Source of the DNA: Saccoglossus kowalevskii
Lineage: Eukaryota > Hemichordata > Enteropneusta > Harrimaniidae
NCBI RefSeq assembly: GCF_000003605.2
Contig: NW_003124400.1
Span: forward strand, 13,205-31,780
Direction: 5' to 3'
Length of the DNA: 18,576 nucleotides
The translations under genes and the position numbers were made by a program. Below, piece after piece: positions 1 through 10,700 of the stretch (position 1 is its first letter; each line of letters starts with the position of its first letter). Below the pieces are notes generated by a model. That model worked only from the letters and a program-made list of their open reading frames with translations. It was not told where the DNA came from and did no database searches.

Positions 1-480
1 CTATTTTGGTTTAAAAAGTTTGTAGGTTCTTAGTTTATTTTTAGAATTGATTTTTCCTATTGTCATTATTTATTTCATTTTTCCACTCAGTTGTAAACTC
101 TTCTTTTAATTTCTCATCAATTGTTTTTAATTTTGATAATGAGATAATATTTGTTTCATTTAAAAGATAAGAATGGTTAATATTATTTAATATCAGATCA
201 AGTTTTTTAAACCATTTACTTTTAATAATTTTATTGACATAGTATGCTTCTTGAAGTAGAGTATTTGTGGAATTTGCAATACGATTGGCATATTTTATCA
301 TTTGTTTCTTAATAAAAGAGTCAAGAGGTAATTTTCCCAATTCACTATATATTGCCATGATTGGTGTATTTTTTGAGATACCAAGAATGTACCGATAGTA
401 TGTAAGCTGAACATCCTCTACAATTGATTTTGTATCAATCTTTTCAAGATCAGATTTTACAAGATACACTTGAAGCTGAT
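1..480 (-). mobile_element. Non-LTR retrotransposon (LINE), 3' part of the reverse transcriptase ORF, degenerate
   Basis: An open minus-strand frame from about 480 to 56 reads VYLVKSDLEKIDTKSIVED, then YYRYILGISKNTPIMAIYSE and LGKLPLDSFIKKQMIKYANR. The L(L/I)G..K.TP....Y.ELG..PL......I..Y pattern followed by a ..F...W...I segment is the C-terminal region of CR1- or L2-like LINE reverse transcriptase proteins. There is no methionine at the start; the frame is a 5'-truncated piece. Near 41-58 the frame stops, but shifting one base across an A-run (T-run on the plus strand, about 51-56) continues it as SKNKLRTYKLFKPK, the expected LINE continuation, which then stops at position 1. So the copy is broken by a one-base indel. 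Confidence 0.75.
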
Positions 481-1233
481 GTGTTGAGAAATACTAGTAT
501 TTTGCACCAAACTAAGATCAGATTTTACAAGATACACTTGAAGCTGATGTGTTGAGAAATACTAGTATTTTGCACCAAACTACATTGTAAGATCAGATTT
601 TACAAGATACACTTGAAGCTGATGTGTTGAGAAATACTAGTATTTTGCACCAAACTACATTGTAAGATCAGATTTTACAAGATACACTTGAAGCTGATGT
701 GTTGAGAAATACTAGTATTTTGCACCAAACTACATTGTAAGATCAGATTTTACAAGATACACTTGAAGCTGATGTGTTGAGAAATACTAGTATTTTGCAC
801 CAAACTACATTGTAAGATCAGATTTTACAAGATACACTTGAAGCTGATGTGTTGAGAAATACTAGTATTTTGCACCAAACTACATTGTAAGATCAGATTT
901 TACAAGATACACTTGAAGCTGATGTGTTGAGAAATACTAGTATTTTGCACCAAACTACATTGTAAGATCAGATTTTACAAGATACACTTGAAGCTGATGT
1001 GTTGAGAAATACTAGTATTTTGCACCAAACTACATTGTAAGATCAGATTTTACAAGATACACTTGAAGCTGATGTGTTGAGAAATACTAGTATTTTGCAC
1101 CAAACTACATTGTAAGATCAGATTTTACAAGATACACTTGAAGCTGATGTGTTGAGAAATACATTTTTGTATTTTGCACCAAACTGCAATCAGATTTCAC
1201 AAGGTATGCTTGAAGCTGCAGCGCTGAGAAAAC
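448..1233. repeat. 75-bp tandem array seeded from the LINE fragment
   Basis: Units begin with GATCAGATTTTACAAGATAC at 448, 516, 591, 666, 741, 816, 891, 966, 1041 and 1116. The first spacing is 68 bp because unit 1 lacks the seven bases ACATTGT; all others are 75 bp and practically identical to one another. An eleventh, clearly diverged copy runs from about 1186 to 1233. Each unit carries the LINE codons for VYLVKSDL, so the amplified segment includes the LINE edge. Near-identity points to recent expansion or homogenisation. Confidence 0.95.
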
Positions 1234-1950
1234 TTTATTTTAATAAATTATTGGCCAAAATATTACAACTTTCTTTTTTCTTTTTTCCAAACAATAACTG
1301 TTCTTTACCTGTTTGACTCTTGAATACTCCTTTAATTCTACTGCCTAGTTTAGATACAGCAGACAATGGTTCATTAGATCGTCTCCTTTAAACAAACACA
1401 ATATACTGTAATTGTAAACTCATGCTTCATTCATAATAACCAAAATGAAATCAAAAAGGTTAGCTTTCATGAGTTTTCTCAGAATGAAATGTACAATGGT
1501 TTTCACTCTTCCCAGACATGTGAGTGAATACACATTCTAGTTATGCTAATGGGTAATTTACAGTGGTCACAATAAATATATAGCTCAATTATCTAAGTCA
1601 AATTTAAGTTTAGGATTTGCCTGGAGAAAACGCATCACTAGAATGTGTTCTCAAATAAATGCTAGAAGCCAGACTTGAATATCATCACTACTAATCAGGG
1701 TTTTGATTGGGATATTTCCGTAATTAGACATCAAATTATACATTGTATTCCTATTTCTGAAAAGTTTTGCTTTTCAAAGTAGTTTAACAATGGATCAAAA
1801 GTCAATGTATCTGATCACTGCACAAAGTCATAGCTTTTTTGTCAGAATTATAGAAATTTTCAAAAAAATGCAAATTTTAATAGTAATTTAATAGTAATTG
1901 ACCAAAAACTTTTTTTTCAGGACATTAGATACCATATATGGAAATAGAAA
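1234..1950. other. No gene seen; contains a spaced inverted repeat
   Basis: AT-rich sequence without a credible ORF or splice pair. The only structure I see is an imperfect 22-bp inverted repeat: 1525-1546 and 1632-1653, sharing a perfect 12-bp core ACACATTCTAGT / ACTAGAATGTGT, with an 85-bp loop. Confidence 0.5.
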
Positions 1951-3485
1951 CATGCAATAGGATTTCATTGATGGTAATGTGTATGTTGAATCATGGCACT
2001 GATTTGTTAGCAAACATGCAGTAAGATTTCATTGATGGTAATGTGCATGTTGAATCATTGCACTGATTTGCTAGCAAACATGCAGTAAGATTTCATTGAT
2101 GGTAATGTGTATGTTGAATCATGGCACTGATTTGTTAGCAAACATGCAGTAAGATTTCATTGATGGTAATGTGTATGTTGAATCATGGCACTGATTTGTT
2201 AGCAAACATGCAGTAAGATTTCATTGATGGTAATGTGCATGTTGAATCATTGCACTGATTTGCTAGCAAACATGCAGTAAGATTTCATTGATGGTAATGT
2301 GTATGTTGAATCATGGCACTGATTTGCTAGCAAACATGCAGTAAGATTTCATTGATAGTAATGTGTATGTTGAATCATGGCACTGATTTGTTAGCAAACA
2401 TGCAGTAAGATTTCATTGATGGTAATGTGCATGTTGAATCATTGCACTGATTTGCTAGCAAACATGCAGTAAGATTTCATTGATGGTAATGTGTATGTTG
2501 AATCATGGCACTGATTTGCTAGCAAACATGCAGTAAGATTTCATTGATAGTAATGTGTATGTTGAATCATGGCACTGATTTGTTAGCAAACATGCAGTAA
2601 GATTTCATTGATGGTAATGTGTATGTGAATCATGGCACTGATTTGCTAGCAAACATGCAGTAAGATTTCATTGATGGTAATATACATGTTGATTCATAAC
2701 ATGATTTGCTAGCAAACATGCAATAGAATTTCATTGATGGTAATGTACATGTTGATTCATAACACTGATTTGCTAGCAAACATGCAATAGAATTCCATTG
2801 ATGGTAATGTACATGTTGATTCATAACACTGATTTGCTAGCAAACGTACATGCAATAGAATTTCATTGATGGTAATGTACATGTTGATTCATAACACTGA
2901 TTTGCTAGCAAACATGCAATAGAATTCCATTGATGGTAATGTACATGTTGATTCATAACACTGATTTGCTAGCAAACATGCAGTAGGATTTCATTGATGG
3001 TAATGTACATGTTGAATCATGGCACTGATTCGCTAGCAAACATGCAGTAGGATTTCATTGATGGTAATGTACATGTTGAATCATGGCACTGATTTGCTAG
3101 CAAACATGCAGTAGGATTTCATTGATGGTAATGTACATGTTGAATCATGGCACTGATTCGCTAGCAAACATGCAGTAGGATTTCATTGATGGTAATGTAC
3201 ATGTTGAATCATGGCATTGATTCGCTAGCAAACATGCAGTAGGATTTCATTGATGGTAATGTGCATGTTGAATCATTGCACTGATTTGCTAGTTAAGATG
3301 CAATAAGATTTCATTGATGGTAATGTACATGTTGATTCATAACACTGATTTGCTAGCAAACATGCAATAAGATTTCATTGATGGTAATGTACATGTTGAT
3401 TCATAACACTGATTTGCTAGCAAACATGCAATAGGATTTCATTGATGGGAATGTGCATATTGAAACATGGCACTGATTTGCTAGC
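1951..3485. repeat. 64-bp satellite array, 24 units, with higher-order structure
   Basis: Units start at CATGCA (1951, 2015, 2079 and so on to 3425) with 64-bp spacing. Exceptions are two 63-bp units (starting 2591 and 2654), a 68-bp spacing caused by an extra CGTA near 2846, and a 3297 unit beginning GATGCA. Typical words are GATTTCATTGATGGTAATGT and CACTGATTTGCTAGC. Variant positions fall into blocks: GTGTATG/GTGCATG units up to about 2653, AATAGAATT units with GATTCATAACAC from 2717, AGTAGGATT units from 2977, AATAAGATT units at the end. ORFs across the array are only repeat shadows. Confidence 0.97.
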
Positions 3486-4425
3486 TACATGTACGAAATA
3501 TCAATCTATACATCAAAAATATATGTTGAATGTTGATTTGAAAACAACATGTACATGTATAGATAATTTTTTATTTTATCACATGTATTATACATTAGCA
3601 GTGATATAAAGCCATGTAATAGTTTTCAATATTACACTCAATGAACAACAAATGCGATTGGTCCTTACAAGCAATTTGCAATTGTCATTATCTAATCATC
3701 TCTTAAAATTCCAAAACATACAAAAACTATTTATTTTGATGAGAACTGTTCGTAAAAATAATCAATCTGCATATCCTGCTACATACAATATGTGTTTTCA
3801 TTTTAAATCAGGTTTGAGAATTTTGCTGTTTTTAATGTTCCCAACCTCACAGTTGCAATGCAATGAATTCATATTCTGCTCTGAACCACCACTACGTCTT
3901 GTCGATTTACTTTTAAGATGCATGAAGACTGCTAGTAGAACTAGCCCACAATTTAATTCAAATGTGTCTCTATAACAATAAATACATTGGTATTTATTTT
4001 TAGTCTAAAAATTTATTTAATCGCAGTCGATAAACTGGATGCAGCGCTCTTTTATAGAACAGCATTCCTCTATGAAATGAATAGAACAATAGCACTAAGA
4101 CACTTAGGACGTGCAAACGCAAATAACAATTTGAATATTTTGCAAGGTTTCTGCTAACAAAACAGTTAAAATGCATACATGTGATAAATAGGATATCGTG
4201 AATGTGTAATATTGTATTAATTAAACTCATGTTGTAATTTATATATAGTCCTGGTCTTAGGTTTGGAGCATATGAAAATTATTGATGATCTATGATGGAT
4301 ACATTTTTTACCAAGTTGTAGCTGCAACATTGCCATGGTGATAGATGATCATAGTGCATCAAACAAGTGAAATAACTATCAAACACCATGACTACAGTAC
4401 ACAAATCACATTACAAAACTAAAGG
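3486..4425. other. No gene recognised
   Basis: This lies in the SNX14 intron after e16 or beyond. A plus-strand frame of 107 codons (3652-3975) and a minus-strand frame of 76 codons (4000-4230) are present, but neither resembles a known protein nor fits the phase needed after e16. Short ACATGTAC-type palindromes occur near 3485-3560. Confidence 0.4.
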
Positions 4426-4602
4426 ATCACATGACCACAGCACAAATATCACCTGACCACAGTACATAAATCACCTGCCCACAGTACATAAATCACATGA
4501 CCACAGCACAAATATCACCTGACCACAATACATAAATCACCTGCCCACAGTACATAAATCACATGACCACAGTACATAAATCACCTGACCACAGGACACA
4601 TA
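4426..4602. repeat. 22-bp minisatellite with 66-bp trimer period
   Basis: Eight units of 22 bp modelled on ATCACCTGACCACAGTACAT plus AA. The variants ACATGACC, ACCTGACC and ACCTGCCC recur in the same order, so the real period is a 66-bp trimer repeated about two and a half times. A looser relative (ACCATGACTACAGTACACAA) sits just upstream near 4386. Confidence 0.9.
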
Positions 4603-4675
4603 ATACATCTGACATTACACGTGAACAAATCACACACCATGCGTTGAACATTCAATACATAGATGCGTTACTAAC

Positions 4676-4762
4676 CGTTGCTGCAACTGAGCTGCAGAAG
4701 GCGGTGGTGGGGGCGGCGATGGCGGAGGCGACGGTGTCGTAGGTGAGAGGTCACTGACAGGA
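4676..4762 (-). CDS. SNX14: SNX14 exon e16: proline-rich linker
   Basis: 87 bp, donor CAACG/GTTAGT. It encodes SPVSDLSPTTPSPPP then SPPPPPPSAAQLQQR, a polyproline stretch expected to be disordered between the RGS and PX domains. There are two in-frame acceptors nine bases apart (exon start 4762 or 4753); the second, CCTGTCAG, looks better and would drop PVS. The exon is a sharp GC-rich patch in AT-rich surroundings. It leaves two codon bases, so more coding exons follow at lower coordinates, but I found none down to position 1. Confidence 0.72.
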
Positions 4763-7700
4763 CTTTATAAAATAGTTGCCATGGCAACGACAGTCAAGAG
4801 ATAAAGCATTACCATTATTAGTAAGTTAAACCTTGTTCCCAACCGCATTACATATCAATTAATACAAATTATTAGTAAAATCCCACCACCTAGTAAATAA
4901 CTAAAACATTCATTTAATAGTAAAAAAACAAATCCGCAACATGCGACTGACATATTATCTTCTACTACTATAGAACAACAATTTAGGCATGAATCAGAAT
5001 TAATTAACAAACGATTGTCTGAGGCAGTAGAAAATACAGTTATCACTATGTTAATATATACATCTAGTGTTAGCATGAATGTGTTAACATAATTACATGC
5101 CAATGATGAAATCAAGAAACTAAACTAAAAGTACAATATAAATTACGGAGCTCATATTACATGCAAGAATCGTTCACACAAAACTATCAGTTAGATATCA
5201 ACATATAAAGTAGAAATGAACAACAGTTGCCATGGAAACAGTGGACTAAATATGTATTGTATCAGGTTACAACAATCAACCCAGGAGTAATTTTGTTTAA
5301 GCTTGTAACTAAAATTTTTTTTTTCGACAGCTGACAGTGTGTGAAAGCAACATAATATTGAGTATACATATTTGCACAAACCATATAACATACATACACA
5401 CATACTCCACAGTTGTCTTTGCACAATGAATCATAACTACATTGTGCATCACAACAACAGACAATCCACAAACACAAATATATTTGTAACTACACGCCTT
5501 CATTATCAGAAGACTATAACTTGATTCAGAGGTTTAATTTCAAGAAACTGATTTTGAAACCACTTTATGTACACACCTGAGAGGTCTGCAGTCATATGAC
5601 AGTCTTCTCCCACACAGCATTGTATAATACTACAAAAAAAAAAATGAAAAAAAAAAAAAAAACGATGAACAAGTAACAAAAAGAAGAGTAAAAGTTGCCT
5701 TCTTTGGCAATTACCAATGTATATTTGCTGAATGTTTCTCAGACACATGTAATGTTATTTATTCAAAGCACTGTAAGATTGTATCTTGTATACTTTGAAC
5801 TGCAATAAAAAAATCAATTATAAATGCCCAAAAAAATGCTACACATTAAAATACATGAAAACATGCATTAAAACATCAATGAACTATGGACTTACTGCAT
5901 CACTTTGGTGAAATAGAGGACAAAAAGTGTTTTCCAGTAAATTATATGCATGTTCATAAGCCCTGCAAAGTAACAAAGAATAGTTAACTATCCTATAACA
6001 CATGTAAGAAGTCATGTATTTACATACTACTAGTATACTATATGAATTATTATATACTAGTATACCGGTAGTATCATATGAGTAACTGAGATATCCACTA
6101 TGTAATATTTTTTTTAATCTGCAACAATTACATTATTTGATCTACACAATGTGATATCTTTTGACCTTGTTGTTGACACAGAGTGCAACCCCAATATCAG
6201 AGATAGCAACCTTGCCAGTATTGGTCACTTTGTAGTACCGGTAACTCACATAATCATTATTGATAAGTAATGTTCCGATTTGCAATATTTTATTTGTATT
6301 CGGCAAAGAATCAATGTTAAAAGGTGGGGTAAGCCAAATAACATCTTGTTTAGAAAATTCCAAAACAACAGTCAGTAAACGTTTGCCAGTAAACACCACA
6401 TCAAATATTTACTTATTCAACAATAATAATGAGCATGTATTCTGAAGTACATGCACTGTGCTAGCTCTGCCACTGTCACAGATCTTGGCAGCAAATTTTC
6501 TTACTCGTCCTTTTTTTCATGGTCAGTTTTGTGATTTCTTTAATCATGCAGTTGCATACTGTGGAATACTTTATTTTCACTGGAATTAATTTTCGCTGAA
6601 AAGGCTTTTTGGGCGTTTTACTTGGAATTTATTTTCACTGATTTTTCATGAGTTTAATGTGAAATAAAGGAAAAAAAGTATATTCAATGGATTTTATTTT
6701 CACGGAATCATCCCTTCAGCGAAAATAGTGAAAATAAATTCCAAGCGAAAATAAAGTATTCTACAGTATATGATAAAAAAGTAATTCATCACTAGTACCA
6801 AGGATCATGCGTGGTATTGCTCTACATGATAAAAAAAATTATTGTTTTTGGTGATATCGCACATTATCTTTGAGATTAGATATGAATAACCTCTACTTAG
6901 TGGCCAAATATGGGCATGTGTCTCCAAGCATAGGAGATCATTTGCTCAATGGGAGAATGTGAGCGTAAACGCCATTCAGGTTGTAATATTTGTAAACATG
7001 CCTCTGAGATAATATACATGAATATCAGTCTCCAAAACAATTACCAACATCACTGGTAAACAAAATCCAGCAAACTTTTACAAGTGTTATCTAAATAGAA
7101 ACAGTCCTAAACCGCAAGATACCTCAGATATTTATTCTAAATGTATGTTTGCAAGAAACCAACCAACCTGAATAATGCATCTGAAGTACGGAGTCGTGTA
7201 ACCTCCTTATATGGACCCTCAGCAACTATAATAAAACAAGCCATGCATGGCACAGTCCCTGTTAGTTATCAAATTTAAGATATATAGTTTTGTTTATAGT
7301 AATATAGCTGGAATATAACCATGTCAGTAATAGGACTATGATGATTGTTTAACATTAAAATGATTGACATTTGTATCTGATCGTCAAACAAGTACTTGTT
7401 CACATTGAGTAATATTGCTCTGGAACAGCATTAATTAAAACAAATTCAGCCATTTTGAATACATGTATATATCTATAAAATGATGTATAATGAATATATA
7501 AAACTTGAACATAATCAGTCAAAGCATGTCAGAGATATGGCTCTAGAACCACATTCATTAAAACAAACAATTTTGAATCCAATCTGAAAAATAAAATGAC
7601 GTGCATTAGGAACTCGTAATGTCTAATGTATGTTATAAGTTTGAACGAAATACATCCATAAATGCCAGAAATGCTTAATTTTGATGATTTTTCAGTACAA

Positions 7701-10700
7701 AATGGCTGCTATTCGGCCATCTTGAATCAGATCATGAAACAAATTGATGTGCATATGTATAATGTAATGTAAGATGTATGTGTGAAGTTTGATTGTGATT
7801 GGTTTAGGCATTTCTTAGATACAGGTCCGGACGCACGCACAGACGCACGGATACACATAGGTCAAAACATAAGTCCCCATTCAAACGGGGACTAATAATA
7901 AAAAGTATGAGAAGATAGAGAAGATCTACTGATGAGGAAAGTGCACATCATTTTTACAAGTTGCAATTGTGGATAAACTACTTACTTGATTTAACTTCAC
8001 CTATAATGTCATCTTCAAACTGTATTCTATCTATTGCATGAGGTGCAAAGTACAATCTGTAAAGATCTTGAGCTTCTTGGTGCAGACATACCATCTGATC
8101 AATAGACAGTTCTGGCACTAAACTCCTTCGATTAAAATCCTCTGAAAAGCAAATATTGAAAACCATAGAACCAGGTGTTGTCATTTTGCACTTCATCTAT
8201 TTATAGCACCCCTGCATACTTAATTACTGTAAAACACTTAATTTTTGCTTGGAATTAATTTTCGCTATTTTGGCTGGAGGAATAATTCAGTGAAAATTAA
8301 ATCCAGCGAATATACCTTTTTTCCTATATTTTACATTCAACTTGTCAAAAATCAGTAAAAATAAATTCCATACAAAACACCCCAAAAAGTCTTTTCAGCA
8401 AAAACTAATTTCAGCTAAAATTAAGTATTCTACAGTAACCCAAAATCTATCATTATTATATTCCTTACAGAAACAAATGGCACATACCTACTGAGAGACA
8501 GAATTGTAAAACATTAAGAGATCCTTCATTTTTCATAAATTCCATGAAGTGATACAAAATCATCTTATCCTTCAGCATATCAGTCAATTCTAAACTCAGT
8601 GCCTACAAAAGAGAAAACACTTTCAACAATACTGGCCAAACGGGACAGAAACACACACCAGGAATAGTGAGCTATGGATGTGTTAAACACTTTCAACAAT
8701 GCTGGCCAAACGGGACAGAAACACGCACCAGGAATAGTGAGCTATGGGTGTGTTAAACACTTTCAACAATGCTGGTCAAACGGTTCAGAAACACGCACCA
8801 GGAATGGTGAGCTATGGGTGTGTTAAACACTTTCAACAATACTGACCAAACGGTCCAGAAACACACACCACGAATGGTGAGCTATGGATGTGTTAAACAC
8901 TTTCAACAATACTGGCCAAACGGTCCAGAAACACACACCACGAATGGTGAGCTATGGATGTGTTAAACACTTTCAACAATGCTGGCCAAACGGTCCAGAA
9001 ACACACACCAGGAATGGTGAGCTATGGGCGTATTAAACACTTTCAACAATACTGGCCAAACGGTCCAGAAACACACACCAGGAATGGTGAGCTATGGGCG
9101 TATTAAACACTTTCAACAATACTGGCCAAACGGTCCAGAAACACACACCAGGAATGGTGAGCTATGGGCGTATTAAACACTTACTGAATTTCTTGGTTTA
9201 TGATTGGTCTCATAGAATGCTTCTAATATACACACTTTGGGTGACGGTGCATCAGTACATGCTGTCATCTGAAATTAATAAAATAATATGTTTTAATACA
9301 ACTTTCAATGAGACATTCCACCAACTTGATAACCAGCATGAAAAGAATGTAATCACCTAGCAGCTTCTAGTACTGTATTAGTTCCAAAAAAAGTACATAT
9401 TAACCCAAAAATTCCTTTAAGTTATTATTTTATACAGAATCATGAAACTATTACTTATTTTGATCATAGAAAAATCACAGTAATTTACATAAGCACATAT
9501 AATAGAGCCAAAAAAAAAGGTTAGTTGATGTACTTTATTTTTTTATGTATCCGAACTTGAACATTGCTTCTAATACAGCAAATACTGCATATGAAAGTGA
9601 AGTGATCTGAATAAAATAAACTTACTGGTTCTTCATCAAAGAATATGAGAAGTAATTTATTGACCATGTCCTGTAAAAACAAATGTAGTGTTAATTCAAT
9701 AGATCAAACTACATTGCGCCTGGTAATCAAAAGGATCTTGTAAGCTAACGCCAGTGTTGTTATGGTGACCATAATAAGTACAATGGAATTGACCAACAGG
9801 AAGGCAATGTTTCAGTCTTTTGAAATACAGTTAGGCCAGGCCTCAACTCACTTACAAACCCATAGTGAACAGTCACCACAAGACTACATGTATGTTCACC
9901 AACAAACTCTATTAATATGTGGTCTCTATTAATTTGCACACTCAAATGTTATCACTAGCAGTCCACCAGAATTGTGGGTGTACATTTGGCTAGGGCTGAG
10001 ATGCATGCTTGTAGCTAGCCATCTGCCTGCATGTCATTTTAATAGACAGGTAAAAAATTTAATTTGGCATGTAAAATTTCTAGAAACTTTTATTGAATAT
10101 TTTCAGTTTTTACAAATGGCCATAAATAATAAAAAAAAATTACAAGTCTGTTGATACAGACTAGCAACTGTTATTTTGCATTTCAATACAGATTTAGATG
10201 AAGACATATCATTTCCTGGCTATAACCCTGCTGTGATGAGATGTGATGTAATGGGCTGAATATATTTGCTTGAATTGCTAAAAATGTAATGTACAATCAA
10301 AATCCAGTACGTAGAGTTATTGATTTTGAATTAAATAATCATGCAGCCATTTCAGAAAAACAGTTGTTAAAATGACGTGCATCTGTAACCCAGTATGATC
10401 CCGATACAAAGCCCTGTTCAACTGCTAGAAATGATTCCACACATATCCACAACTGTGATTTTAGACAAAATGACTGTCAATTTGACAAATATGATCAAAT
10501 CACACAAAATAACACAGTATTATTATAGTATTACATGTATTTTTCTGAAGTGAAGAATTGTCATGGACATGAATAAAAAAGAATGAATGGCCACCAGTCG
10601 GCCATTTTTCGTTTGAATCTTGACAAAAATTTGACATGGACCTGTAAGCCAATATGCATAATGATGATACACAGTTTGAAACAGGGACTTGAAAAAATAA

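Larger units (their letters stand above)
4763..5576 (-). other. SNX14 intron e15-e16 with X-box-like motifs
   Basis: An 814-bp intron. It holds GTTGCCATGGCAAC at 4775-4788 and GTTGCCATGGAAAC at 5226-5239. Several overlapping short frames between 5191 and 5503 are not conserved-looking and are treated as chance. Confidence 0.6.

Noticed and set aside
448-1233. Regular repeats that could suggest a CRISPR array
   Set aside because: The whole 75-bp unit is repeated with no unique spacers, and the context is an animal genome beside a LINE fragment.
2630-2824. 64-codon minus-strand frame with an internally repeated peptide
   Set aside because: It is simply the 64-bp satellite read through; the frame closes when unit length departs from the pattern.
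3652-3975. 107-codon plus-strand frame, the longest outside the LINE
   Set aside because: Leucine- and serine-rich low-information sequence with no domain, no clear promoter and no splice partner; a length plausible by chance in this window.
5191-5503. Overlapping frames rich in Cys, Tyr and Val on the minus strand
   Set aside because: Three overlapping frames cover the same TACATA/CACA-rich intron sequence, typical of low-complexity DNA rather than coding.
6142-6399. About 85-codon minus-strand frame with protein-like composition
   Set aside because: It sits in the e13-e14 intron where the flanking exons already join in phase, has no Met start and matches no family I know. A protein search could reopen it.
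9094-9360. 88-codon plus-strand frame
   Set aside because: It starts in the last array unit and runs antisense across exon e10, which has splice sites and phase support on the other strand.
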